From contig JAHCVI010000001.1 of the NCBI GenBank assembly GCA_019096155.1, positions 5,270,001 to 5,334,000 of the forward strand: a stretch of 64,000 nt of DNA. The letters are read 5' to 3'. Of this stretch, positions 43,118-54,427 are shown one piece after another. Position 1 is the stretch's first letter. Every line of letters begins with the position of its first letter. The notes under the pieces were generated by a model. It made no database searches. It saw only the letters and a program-made list of their open reading frames with translations, and had not been told where the DNA came from. The stretch comes from Staphylotrichum longicolle (lineage: Eukaryota > Ascomycota > Sordariomycetes > Sordariales > Chaetomiaceae). A program made the position numbers and the translations under genes.

Positions 43118-45825
43118 ATGGCTTCACACGTTCAACCAGCGCTGCGGGCGCCCGCCGACGCCGCCTCGCAGGTGTTGCCGGGACTCGCGAAACGAATCAA
43201 CATTCCGCTTGCGCCAAACAGCCCCCCGGGCCTGGTGCAGGCACTAACGGTGGATCCATGGTCGCAGTCCGGGAAATATGGGCTGGGGTGGACGTACTTT
43301 GCGCTCACGCTGGGAGGGTTGGCGGTATTCATGAGGGTATGGCACTACTGGCAAGACAAGATCCGGCAGGCCATCTACAAGCAGGACATGGAGCGGCATT
43401 TCCAGAACCTGTACTCGTTGGATCCGGGGTGGGATAGGTCAGCGGCTCTGGCGACGGGAGCCACGACGGCAGAATCAGGGCGGCATTTCTTCCCGGAGGA
43501 GCCGCAACCAGAAGAGAAGGCGTTCAAGCCAAAGGCGCATTTCTTTCCGTCGGCTTCTTCAACGACACCTTGGCCCTCTTCCGATGGGTCTTTTACCGCC
43601 GATTCCGGATATCGTTTGGAGGAAGCACCGGTTTACCTTCTCCTCCCTCGCCGTGCTGAGCTGCGTCTTCATCGCTCTCTCCTTTGTGACCGTCTACTGC
43701 TTCTTGCAGCAGCCTCTCTACTGGCAGAGCATCCGGTTCGGGTCACCGCCCTTGGCTATCCGGTCCGGCATGATCGCCGTCGCCATGACGCCCTGGATCG
43801 TCGCGACAAGCACCAAGGCCAACCTCCTGACGCTCATCACAGGCATTGGCCCGGAGCGCCTCAACGTCTTTCACCGGTGGCTGGCATATCTGTGCCTCTT
43901 CCTGTCGCTGGTCCACATGGTTCCTTTCTACATCCAGCCGGTGTGGGAGGACGGCGGGATGCAAGTCTTCGAGGCGCTTTTCCCGCCTGGGAGCGGCATC
44001 ATCTACGGCTCTGGGATCGCCTGCTTCGTCCCGCTGTGCTGGCTGTGTGTGGGTTCGCTGCCCCTCATCCGCCGCAAAGCGTACGAGATCTTTTCGCTGC
44101 TGCACGCTCCTGTCGGTTATATCTACGTCGGCATCCTCTTCTGGCACACCAAAAACTTCCTCATGTCGTGGGGCTATCTGTCCGCGTCCGCCGGCATCAT
44201 CGTCTTCTGCAACATCCTTCGCCTCTTCAAGCTGAATTGGACAAAGCCGTGGCGCATGGCATGGCTCGTCGGTGATGAGGCGGCCATCAACATCATGACG
44301 GAGAACGCCATCAAGATTACCATCCCGACACAGATGCGGTGGAAGCCGGGCCAGTACGTCTACCTCCGCATGCCGGGCATCTCCATGTTGGACAACCACC
44401 CCTTCACCATCTCCTCGCTCTGCAGCGAGGACTTCCCTTCCGAGTACGGCGAGGAGTACCGCGACTGTGTGCTCGTCTTCCGGCCGTACGGCGGCTTCAC
44501 ACGAAAGGTTCTCGAGACAGCCATCGAGAAGGGCCCCTTCCACACCTACCGCGCCTTCCTCGATGGCCCGTACGGCGGGATGCGCCGCGAGCTGGCGGCG
44601 TTTGACACGTGCATTCTGATTGCCGGCGGGAGTGGCATCACATCGCTCATGTCGCAGCTCTTGAACTTGATCAAGCGCATGCGGGATGGCAAAGCCATCA
44701 CGAAGAAGATTGTCGTTGTCTGGGCTCTCAAGCGGCTCGAGGCCATGGACTGGTTCCGCGAGGAGCTCCGAATCTGCCGCGAGGCGGCGCCGCCAGAGAG
44801 CGTGACGTGCAAGTTCTTCGTCACGGCGTCGGTGCGGCAGAAGGGCAACCCTACCGCTCACCAGGGCCGCGCGCCGAGGCCCCTGAGCAACATGTTCCAC
44901 GACAAGCTCGACGGGTTTGTCGCGGGCATCGCGAGCAAGCGCAACAGCGCCCTGATCATGGCAGAGGCGCAGGGGGATCCGGACAGGGAGCGGGAACTGC
45001 GGCGCGAGGACGAAGACCGAATCACGGCGTTACCACAGCAGAAATACCTGCAACCACACACCTTCCCCCACACCACCCGGCCCGCCGCCCAATATGAGCG
45101 GGCTCTCACCCGCAGAGGAGACGCTCCGCAAGCTCGAGGGCCGCGACAGCGAAGGGCGGACCCTTGCGCCCCCGCCCTCCGACGACAAGCACAGCACCAA
45201 CAGCAGCCAGAAGAAGGACGGAGAGTTCCACTTTCCGCCTCTTCGGGGCGAAGGCACCCCTCATTTCAACTACGCCCCGCCGACGGGGAGACAGCGCTAC
45301 AGCCAGATCCTCGCCGAATCGGCCGATCACCGCCTCAGCCAGATAGGCGGCGGCCAGGATGTCCCAAGCCAACAACAGGACGAAGTCGCCGCAGACGGCA
45401 GCGGCGCGTCACCTCCCATCCACCCGCCGGAGCTCGCGCACCTCCGCACCGACGTGGGTGGCTTCTCGAAGCCGCGGCCCACCAGCACCTTTGGTCCGCC
45501 GTCGGGCTTCGACTTTGGCTTCCCCGCGACGCCGACCGAGTTCCAGCGCTCGCTGATGCGCTTTGCCTTCCCCATCCCGCACGAGATCGACGGCGGGTGG
45601 AGCGTCGAGTACGGGCGGCCGGACCTGGGGTACATGCTCAAGGAGTGGGCCACGGGCGGGCCGGACGGGCGGGGCATCTTGGGGAGGAGGACGGCGGTGT
45701 TTGTGTGCGGCCCGCCGGCGATGAGAGTGGGCGTGGCGAATACGGTGGCGAGGCTGCAGGCGGAGATTTGGGGGGATGATATGCTGGAGGAGATCTTTTT
45801 GCATACGGAGAATTATGCTTTGTGA
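43118..45825 (+). CDS. Second ferric reductase-like protein, with apparent frame slips
   Basis: An apparently intronless gene of about 900 codons from ATG 43118 to the stop at 45823-45825. The N-terminal helix GWTYFALTLGGLAVFMRVWHY and IRQAIYKQDMERH lie in the second frame. ALFRWVFYR lies in the first frame, and PIPDIVWRKHRFTF through the reductase core lies in the third. The core holds the haem His pairs HRWLAYLCLFLSLVH and HAPVGYIYVGILFWH, the FAD motif HPFTISSL and the nucleotide loop AGGSGITSLMSQ. The C-terminus, with FVCGPPAMRVGVANTVARLQ, is back in the first frame. Three single-base changes (two missing near 43.44-43.60 kb, one surplus near 45.03-45.09 kb) would restore one protein. Roles as for the reductase at 10.3 kb, but with a longer Pro/Ser/Gln-rich linker before the last NAD-binding motif. 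Confidence 0.82.
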
Positions 45826-48791
45826 AGGAGGGAAGGCCTCACTTACAGTGGGAGGAAAAGGGCAACTGGTATGGACGGCGTTCGGTGGGAAGGGGGGGAA
45901 GGGGATATCACATGACATATGGATGGATGGACTGTACTAACTGCTCGGATACCACCGCTCTGTTGAGCGAGTCAGCGACCTCGGTGCGCAAAGTTAACTT
46001 ACTTTTGCCTACGTTTTTCTAGTCGGCCCAGCTGCTGGCCATCATGGGGCCTGTTCTTTTGTTAGGACCTCATAACTCGGGCGGTATGCGCTCTCTACCA
46101 AATTCAATCTTCGTTGAACCGTTAATGGCCGCTCAGACTGGCTCTCACACACTTGATCTGATGATTGACTCGCTATCGGATGTCCTGTGGACTTCAGGTT
46201 GGTTATGCCTCGATGGAAACCTCGCCATGTGCGATGGACATGTCTGTCTACCAGGTGCCAAAACCATCCAGCGCTGTCACCAGTTGTCACCGGCAACCCC
46301 AGTGCTCCCCCCACACAACGCCCATGGTGTGAAGGCTGAGGAGTTGGAGCTCTCGCGGAGACGCTCCCGAATTTGTCACCTTGGCCGTGGTATGCCCGCG
46401 ATCGGCCCTTCCCTCTTCCTCCTCGGAGATTCTGCTGAAGACACGGCTTTTGCCGTGCGGGATATTTCCGATGCCTCGCCGGAGGTCGGCGGCCGCCAGG
46501 TGAGGCTCGGGACCGGCCCCGGAACACGGGGTGCCAAGCCCGGTGGACCTGGCCGGGCGATCAGCGGAGTCGCTCTGCGTCTTTCGCAACCAACAACGTC
46601 CATCGTCTCCACCCCCTTTCCTCCCCTGTCATCTCACTGCCACGGCCTTCACGCGTCTTCGAGGTCGGTTGTTTGCCCGACCTTGAGCCAACCTTGAATC
46701 CTGAAACGGTCGAATCCCCACTCGCGAGATGTCGACACAGTATGTATGCATGTGAATGTGCCGGAAACCAGACAGACCCTGGGCGTCTTCACCTGTCAAG
46801 TCCTGCAGATCGGGCCCGAGATCTCCTCCTACCCCTGACCAGGCTGTGGAATGGTCTAGATGTATTCCTGTCTGTTTTTACACCATGGCTCTCGGCTTCC
46901 AATCTCATGAAACACACCCAACAAAGAACAGAACGGTTTCAAGCGCAAAGGGCAGCGCGGCAAACATTTCGGTGCAGTGTAGATCAGGGGTTGTTTTCCA
47001 GGGGAGAAATAGATCAACACGATACCCAACACCGGGGAAGCTGCTAGAGTGTCAGCTTGAACAAAAAAGTTGACATATCACAGGGTTTGATTGAGGCTCG
47101 TCCCCCTGCCTACCACCTACCACGTCGGGTGTGTAACCAGGGCTGTGGCGATGGGGCAAGCGTTAACGTCGGCTTGCACTGCCGTGGAAATCTCCTGGGC
47201 TCACAAGTTGACGTGATGAGGGGGTGTCAAGGAAGACGGCATGAGCCCACTGCTGGAACCACTCCAAGTGCTGTTGGCAATCTCAGGCGCCCAGATACGG
47301 AAGGAACACCGTGCTGCTGCCTCGTGCAACCGCCCTGTCTCGGTCTCTCTGCGGGCCAAAGGTTCCAGTTATTCATCGCGGCTCCTTGCCCCAGAGTCAA
47401 GTGCTTTGCATCTTGCATCATCAGGATTCTACCATCCCTCACCTCATCGGCATTGACCTTGCGACAAGGTCCGCAACGGACACCGCCCCGCGACTGCATG
47501 ACCTCCTTGGAGTCTTTTTCCATCGGCACCCAGCCGGGAAGGCCCCAGCTCTCAAGGGCCCAAAGGCCCGAAAAGTCAGTTATCTTTTCGCACGTACCGG
47601 GCCCTTTTTTCGCCATGCAGTGTCACCATTGCTACCAGCTGCGGCTGTTCGCTGCTGCTTGCGGATGGTTGCCGCTCCGGATAGCGCAGGCATGTCAATT
47701 GCTCGTTCCTTCGGTAATGCTCATCAGCCGATGGGGAACACCAGATCGAGGCTCAACTTTGTTCACGACCCATCCCTGGCTCCCTAACCTAACTGGTACC
47801 TTCGGTAGGTACGTGTCCTCCTCCCGACATTATGGTCAGCGTGATTCCAGGGCCGCGGTGTGCAGGACGAAGTGAACGTGACAGACAGTAGCACGGTCGT
47901 ACTTGGCGGGACTGCTTCGATGGCCGGGAATCCCGACTCAAGGAGTTCTGGGAAGCAAGTGTTATTCCTCACCCTTGGCATTTTGGCCAAGTGAACAACA
48001 CGGTGAATGCAAACGCGATGTCTTGCGAATGAAATTGTTGAAGTCAGAGTCCAGGGCAGTGTCAACACACCGAGACTTCGCGGTCCGAAGGTCTACCAGG
48101 CCATTGTCGCACAGAACGCACTGCCCGCAAGGCCCCGGCCACGGAAGACTTCCGTTTCGACAGCCTGCTGGAATTCAGGCGTCACGGACAGGATATCGAC
48201 CATGATCCCTGCCCTCAACTCTTGTGTGATTCTCCGACACGTGTGGTGGACATGCCTGAACCCACTCTGTTGACAACCATCCACCTCGGGCCCGAGACGA
48301 ATATCGCCTTGCGGCTCCTTCAAGGTCTCTCCCTGCCTTGATGACGTTTACTCGGTTGTTGGTAGTTGTTCTGTCGCAGAGTGTCAACAATGGGACGCAA
48401 CTCCAACACCGGAGGGCTGTGTCGAGTTAGGGGGGGGGGGAGAAGAGGAGAGAGCGAAGATGGGCAGGACGCCAATCCTGCCCACACCAAACCATTAGTA
48501 GTGGGGGTAAGGGAAAGAAGCATTTTGAAGATAAAAGGCACCGTGCCTTCCTGCTGTGTTTGTGCTCCTCTCGCCCCGCGATTCGGAACAGAAACACGAA
48601 AGTGTCGCTCCCTTGATCGATTACACAACAGCAAACCAATCTATCTCCTTCCCTGCCCGCCGGTCACTGCGTCTTATTACAGGTATGCCCCCGACTCTTG
48701 TCATTTCCAACCTGGGTACAGACACTTACGGCCGGGCATAGAGGAGGGATCCAGAAAATAAGAAACAGAGAGAAAAAAACTCGACCTCCCA
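45826..48791. other. 3.0-kb intergenic region between ferric reductase and MFS transporter
   Basis: No convincing gene; frames up to 272 residues (47,057-47,875) are low-quality, with overlapping frames on both strands. An 11-base G-run lies at 48430-48440. The right end should be the transporter promoter. Confidence 0.45.
48430..48440 (+). repeat. G homopolymer (11 bases)
   Basis: An uninterrupted G-run of 11, followed by a purine-rich AGAAGAGGAG stretch, about 350 bases upstream of the MFS transporter start. Its length is prone to slippage and to sequencing error. Confidence 0.8.
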
Positions 48792-50851
48792 ATGTCGCCG
48801 TTTCAAGCTCGCCGTCCTTCCAAGAAGGAGGAGACTGGTGTCTCTGACCAGCCTCACCATGACCATGGCGGTTGGAAACTCAGCACGAGAATGCCGGGCG
48901 ACCTAGTTTTGCACGAGGGGGACAACGTGGAGGAGGGCCAGCGCAACGCGGTTTGAGACTTCCGCCTTGACTGAGATCGCTACAAGCTCGGCTGACGTCT
49001 CTGTTTAGGGCAGCACCACCCGCTGGATGGCCTTGACGGCCCTGGCCTTCATGTGGACGAGCGCCCAGGCTCCGCTGTATCTGTTCGGTAGGGTTTCCCT
49101 GCTCTTTCCCGGAGTGTGAGGTCGGTTTCTGTGTCAGCCACTGACGGCAAAGCAGCCGGTGCACCCGTCTACATCTACCGAGACCTCGGCGGCGTGGGCT
49201 ACTGGGTGTGGTTCATCACGGCGAATCTGCTTGCTACGGCCGCCATCTCTCCCTTTGTTGGCGCTCTCTCGGATCTCATGGGTCGTCGCTATGTTGCCAT
49301 CATCGGAAGCGTCACCATCATGCTTGGTCAGATCATCTGCGGCACCGCGTATGGCATGGATATGTTCATCGGTGAGTACTCTACCAACAATCACAAAGGG
49401 TATTCCGGGAGAACTTCTGGACTGACAACATACACCATAGCCGGAATGGCCATCACCGGAGTTGGCACGGGCATCAACGAGCTCACGGCCTTGGCCGGCA
49501 CCGCCGAGCTCGTGCCCCTTTCTCAGCGTGGTTACTACATTGCCGGCATGGTGCTGACCATTCTCCCGTTCCTGCCGTCCGCCATGTATGCCCAACTCAT
49601 TGCGTTCCATTCCACCTGGCGCTACATCTCTGTGGTCACGACGGTCTGGACGTTTCTTGGTCTGGTCTCAACTGTCGTCTTTTACTTTCCTCCGCCGCGC
49701 GCCCAACTTCAGGATTGGAAAGGGAAGGTTGAGCTGTTGAAGAAGACCGACTTTGTGGGTGGCTTGCTGTCCATTATGGGACTCGCCGGCTTTGAGGCTG
49801 GGATTCTCATGGGAGGGTATCAGGTGAGTCGTCTCTGGCTCTAGGTCGACATCTTGTAGGGACACAAAGGAGCTGACAAGCCAAAGTACCCGTGGACAAG
49901 CGCGCAGACACTGGCTCCTCTCATTCTTGGAACTCTTCTGATCGTCTCGTTTGTGGCTTGGGAGCTTCGGGGAACCAAGAATCCCATGGTCCCTCGCGGT
50001 CTCGGCAAGGCGCCTCGCACCCTGGCTCTGACCATGATCATCACCTTCATCTCGGGCGCCAACTTCTTTTCCGTCTTGCTGCTCTGGCCTCCCGAGGCGT
50101 ATAACGTCTACGGCCACGAGTGAGTCTTTCTCCCCCATCGCCCTCGAGCGCAGAAAGTTGACTAACACCTTCCCCAAGCCCCGTTGGCGTCGGCATCCGC
50201 GGCATGCCCTTCGCCTTTGGCGTCTTCGGCGGCTGCGTCCTCTCGCTCGTCCTGCTCTCCTGGTTCCGCGGCCAGATCAAGTGGCTCATCTTCAGCGCCT
50301 CGGTCCTCATGACCATCGGCTGCGGCTGCCTCTCCCTCGCCGCCGTCGACAACATCGGCGCCGTGTATCCGATCCTCTTCGTCGCGGGCGTCGGCGTCGG
50401 CGGCATCACCATCCCCGTGTCCACGGTCGCCACCATCATCTGCGCGGGAGACGTCATCGCCACGGTCACCGCCCTGACCATCACGGTCCGCATCGTCGGC
50501 GGCGCGGTCGGCTACGCCGTCTACTTTAACGTGTTTGTCCACAAGCTCGTGCCGGAGCTGGAGAAGTTTGTCGGCGCGGCGTGCGTCAAGGCGGGCATCA
50601 CGGATCCGCGTGTCATCGGCGAGGCCATTCAGCTGACGGCTGTGTCCCTCGTGAAAGAGATTCGGCACCTGCCTGGTATGAACGACGAGGTTTGGGCTGG
50701 TATTGTTGCCGCGGGACAAAAGGCGTACGCAAACGCGTACCCCTGGGTGTACTATTGTTCCGTGGCCTTTGGTGGGGTCTCGGTGCTGGCCAGCCTGTTT
50801 CTGGGGGACATCTCGGAGATGGTGGATGACTCGGTTGTGGCTGTCATGTGA
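48792..50851 (+). CDS. MFS transporter of the TRI12 / siderophore-iron type
   Basis: Six exons, 48792-48950, 49009-49087, 49156-49371, 49441-49823, 49887-50119 and 50179-50851, join in phase to 580 residues. The N-terminus is cytosolic and polar. About 14 membrane helices follow, as expected for the TRI12/DHA2-like drug and siderophore branch. The A-motif between helices 2 and 3 reads GALSDLMGRRYVAIIG, and the helix-5-like motif reads GTGINELTALAGTAELVPLSQRG. Members export toxins such as trichothecenes or import siderophores; sequence alone does not tell which. The first donor is GTTTGA, weaker than others. The transporter lies 3 kb downstream of a ferric reductase on the same strand and 456 bases from a convergent dioxygenase, which makes a role in iron or phenolic-compound handling worth testing. 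Confidence 0.9.
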
Positions 50852-51307
50852 GGCCTACGATTCCGCGTTCTGCGCCTCTTTTGCCCCCTGGTAAGTGGGG
50901 TGGGACGCGAGCGTGGATGATAAGGTCTTTTGGACGGAGGTATATACGGTTTCACCAACGAAAACGACGGGGGATAGACCTAGACTGGGGCCCAAGGGGG
51001 GTGTTGTAGACGGAGGATGGGGGATCTGAGTTCAAGGATTTGCTCATACAACGTTTGGTCGGCGGAGGTTGGAGGTAATTTGGCTGGCTCTCATCAGCCA
51101 GTTGCTGTCTCGAAGAGTTATATAAAAGGGCGGGAGGTGCAGCTGGCTCAACATAGGTGTGTATTTCCTTCGTTTTGCACGTAATAATGCACAGTTGGCG
51201 GCTTGATAACCTGGCAAGAATCGTTCAGAAGCGCCCAGTGAGATGCAATTTGTCTGGAACGGACTGTACCGGCATTCAGCCTGCCCATCTCTCTCCCCTC
51301 CCACCCT
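50852..51307. other. Convergent intergenic region with an orphan TATA box
   Basis: Separates the 3' ends of the MFS gene and the dioxygenase. No coding gene is seen. A strong plus-strand TATATAAAAGG lies at 51119-51129 without a recognised downstream plus-strand gene. Confidence 0.6.
51119..51129 (+). promoter_or_regulatory. TATA-box-like element with no assigned gene
   Basis: TATATAAAAGG matches the TATA consensus very well on the plus strand. The only downstream gene is on the minus strand, so a product started here would be a non-coding or antisense transcript of the dioxygenase. It may be chance. Confidence 0.3.
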
Positions 51308-52462
51308 TCACTCCGGGACATCTCCAAACCGGTACTGCGCCCACGCAAAACTCCCCTCGTGCAACGTCCACGTCTGCACGCCCTTGTCCTCCCCCGCCGC
51401 GCCCGCCGCCACATACACGGGCATCAGATGGTCCATCCACGGATGCGCCTGCCTCGCGTCCGGCCTCTTGGTCACGGCCGCCATGCGCGCCTGCCGCCCC
51501 GCGGCGTCCCCCTCGACGGCCTCCTTGAGCGCGTTGTCAAACGACACGGCGTAGGGGAGCGGCGTCGGGTTGCCCCAGCTGCGCCGCAGGTCGCGCAGGT
51601 TGTGCACCGTCATGCCCGTGCCGATGATGACGACGCCCGACTCGCGGAGCGGGGCGACGGCCTGGCCCAGGCGGTAGTGCGCGTCCGGGTCCTCGCTGTT
51701 GAAGAGCGAGACCTGCACGAGCGGGCACGTCAGCGGGTTCGAGTCGGGCGGGAAGGCGACGTTGAAGCCCGAGAAGACGCCGTGGTCCAGGCCGCGCTTG
51801 AGGCCCCGCGCCTGGATCCCCGCGCGCGCGAGGAGGGACTGGATGTGCGAGGCGAGCGAGGGGGAGCCTTTGCTGGGGAAGGTGGCCTTGTAGAATTCCG
51901 GGGGGAAGCCGTAGAAGCTGGGTTGGACGTGTTAGAGTCTGGGGGGCAAAAACTGATGAGAGATGAAAGGGGTTGGGGGATGAATGAACATACTCGTAGA
52001 TGAGGTCGGTGTCCTCGGCGTTGTTGAGGTGGATCTCGTTGGGCTCGGCCTGCCAGTGGGCTGAAAAGACTACGACGGCCGCGGGCTTGACCTTTTGGGT
52101 GATCTCCTTGCCGATGGCCTGGAGAACGGGATAGACGGGGTGTGTGGTGTTGTATTGGACGTCGGGCTGGGTGGGGTTGTTAGCAGGGAAAGGGTTGTGA
52201 TTCAGGTTGTGGGGGAAGATGTGCTTACCCCGCCATGGCTAAAGAAATATACGGGTGCCTTTGGCATCTTGACGGACGGCTGTGCAGGCTTAGTGGTTGT
52301 AGCTGGTTGGTGTGTTGTTCTGCTGAACAAGGACGAGTAGCTTCTGATCTTGGTCAGGGATGGCAAGCTACGTGCCAGGGGTGACGATGAGTTCAGAAAG
52401 AAAGCCAGGATGAGGACGGCAGCGGGCAGAAGCAGCCAGGTGGGGTGTCTGGTTATAAACAT
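51308..52462 (-). CDS. LigB-type extradiol ring-cleaving dioxygenase (DODA family)
   Basis: Three exons on the minus strand, 52462-52229, 52166-51994 and 51917-51308, join in phase to 338 residues. The family opens catechol rings beside the hydroxyl pair with a bound Fe(II) or Zn; plant and fungal members cleave DOPA. Metal and catalytic His residues are in SHGG (about 76), SAHW (about 108), LDHGVF (about 173) and HPWMDHLMP (near 305). The core begins at MPKAPVYFFSHGG. Before it sits an unusual 65-residue extension with a hydrophobic stretch WLLLPAAVLILAFFLN, which looks like a signal anchor. The in-frame ATG at 52267 would give a 273-residue cytosolic protein of normal family size. Either start, or both, could be used. 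Convergent with the MFS transporter. Confidence 0.9.
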
Positions 52463-52864
52463 TGCACCTTTGAGTGCTGTAAAGGCGCCTTACCTCTTCT
52501 CAGAAATAGCTTTCTAAGGTAAGGTACCTGAGTTACGGTGGTAGTAGCCCATAAAAGTACCTACTCGTCACCGGTCCACTCGGGTTCTCGCGCTGTTCGG
52601 CATTTGATCTAGGTTGCCTATTTTGGTAAGCAGTTAGTAATTCTCGACAGTTTATCATGTCGCCATTCGACAGAGAAAAGCAGCGTTTGTCATCTCAGGT
52701 CCACAGATGTGAAAAGAGCAGACCCTAACCCTGAGATTTACCGTCGGAAACACCAACCAGCACTGTTTGAGACGGAACGCAATCCCCCACCTTCCCGCAA
52801 CCGGGGTTTTGAGATTCCGATCAGCCACCTAGCAGCAGCAGCCTAGCAGCGGCCTTGCGCAAAC
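52463..52864. other. Divergent promoter region, dioxygenase and thioesterase
   Basis: Contains both promoters in 402 bases. The KpnI-like GGTACCTGAG patch near 52,515 recurs elsewhere in the window in intergenic DNA. No gene or RNA seen. Confidence 0.5.
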
Positions 52865-53709
52865 ATGTCGTCCCTCATGCGGTCGCCGCCTCTCCTGTTT
52901 CCGGCCACTGCCCGACACACGGCCACTGTGATTTCTGTCCATGGCCTCGGCGACACGGGCCACGGCTGGGCTGGCGCTGTGGAGAACTGGCGCCGCCGCC
53001 AGCGTCTGGACGAGGTCAAGTTCATCCTGCCTCATGCACCAGCCATCCCCATCACCTGCAACTGGGGCATGAAGATGCCCGGCTGGTATGATATTGTAAG
53101 ATTTTAGAGCCCTGCTTTTCATCACACACGGGTGCTAATACCGTGACCAGCACACCATCGACGGCAACGCCGAGTCGCTCCGCCGCAATGAGGACGAGGC
53201 CGGCATCTTGCTCAGCCAGGCTTATTTCCATGAACTGATTCAGAAGGAGATCGATGATGGCATCCCCGCTGATCGCATTGTTCTCGGTGGTTTCAGCCAG
53301 GGCGGCGCTATGAGCATGTTCGCCGGGCTGACATCCAAAGTGAGGCTGGGAGGCATCGTGGCGCTCTCGTCCTACTTGCTGCTGAGCCTCAAGTTTGCCG
53401 ACCTGGTGCCTAAGCCCGAGTTCAACAAGGAGACGCCCATCTTCATGGCCCATGGCGATTCCGACCAGGTCGTCAACTTCGAGCTGGGGAAGAAGTCGTA
53501 TGACTTGCTGAAGGACATGGGATACAAACCTACCCTGAAGATATACCCGTGAGTCAACATGAGAAACCTCTCTTCTTGATTTCGGTTGGCTGACTTGCAG
53601 TAGTGGTATGGGGCATTCGGCCTGCCTCGAGGAACTTGACGACGTTGAGGCATTTCTCAGGGAGCGGTTGCCGGCGTTGGGGGACAATGAGGGCAAGTCT
53701 GAGCTCTGA
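52865..53709 (+). CDS. Acyl-protein thioesterase 1
   Basis: Three exons, 52865-53095, 53151-53548 and 53601-53709, join in phase to 245 residues, the usual length. The enzyme removes palmitate from S-acylated proteins such as Ras in the cytosol, and acts opposite to the DHHC transferase at 31.4-33.5 kb. The oxyanion-side motif HGLGDTGHGW (about 26-35), the nucleophile GFSQGGA (Ser about 125), the Asp in HGDSDQVV (about 180) and the His in SGMGHS (about 215) complete the alpha/beta-hydrolase triad. MKMPGWYDI is the typical APT substrate-side segment. A short N-terminal extension before HTATVISVHGLG may be a weak targeting sequence. ATG 52865 is preceded by AAC. A later in-frame ATG is at residue 5. 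Confidence 0.94.
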
Positions 53710-54427
53710 GAGGCATTTATTTTCTTGATATGGTTGGGAGGGATGGATACTCGTGGGCTATTTGCACTTGGCGGGGCGATCCGGGCGTTCATGGTAGACT
53801 ATGAATAGAGATACCTCTTTTTGCGCCCTCAAGACTTCGGGGACCTCAATCTCGTTCTCTTTGGAGGGGAATGTTTGAAACTTTCACTGGAAAGTTGATT
53901 AACAGAACTTGTATCATAGAAGTCACACAGTACAACAGGGGCAGAAGTAGATCAAAGTGGCCCCCGAGTTCTTTCCCATCCAAAGGCGAGCGGTTGGTGC
54001 TGCTTGGAACTCTGTTTTATGCTCTCTACCACCCACACGGACCCAACTGCAGACACCCGAGGCAAAGCGGAGATCAGACAGGGCCCGGCAAACGGTATCG
54101 ACTTGACGAGAGCGTAGCATATTTAGATTGAACAGTGCTCTACCTGGGAAATTTCAAATACAACTGAACTAATCATCGTGAAATCACGCGTGGGGCCTAG
54201 GCTCTCGTTGACTCAACGCTGCCTCAAATGAATCCGCCGACCTAAGTACCTTGATTGTTTAGGTATCACCCAGGTTATTCTGGGTTGTCGACATGTGTCT
54301 GAAGCCTAAGAGACGAGTTGCAATGGCCGATGGTAACTACCTCGATTCAATGAATACCAACGACGGCGGTCCTTGGTGTCATGGCGTCTCGAACCACTCC
54401 TCGTGTGACGGCTTCACCTAGGTTCGC
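53710..54427. other. Convergent intergenic region
   Basis: Holds the 3' flank of the thioesterase and of the unknown minus-strand gene. Slightly AT-rich. No gene or repeat is recognised. Confidence 0.55.

Noticed and set aside
46700..46730. GGTCGAATCC as a tRNA T-loop
   Set aside because: Flanks do not form a five-base-pair T stem, and no anticodon arm is found at the right distance.
47057..47875. 272-residue plus-strand frame between ferric reductase and transporter
   Set aside because: No recognisable motif, competing frames in the same place, no splice partners; likely chance in GC-rich DNA.
52720..52735. CCCTAACCC as a telomere-like repeat
   Set aside because: Only about one and a half units, far from a chromosome end by context; no array.
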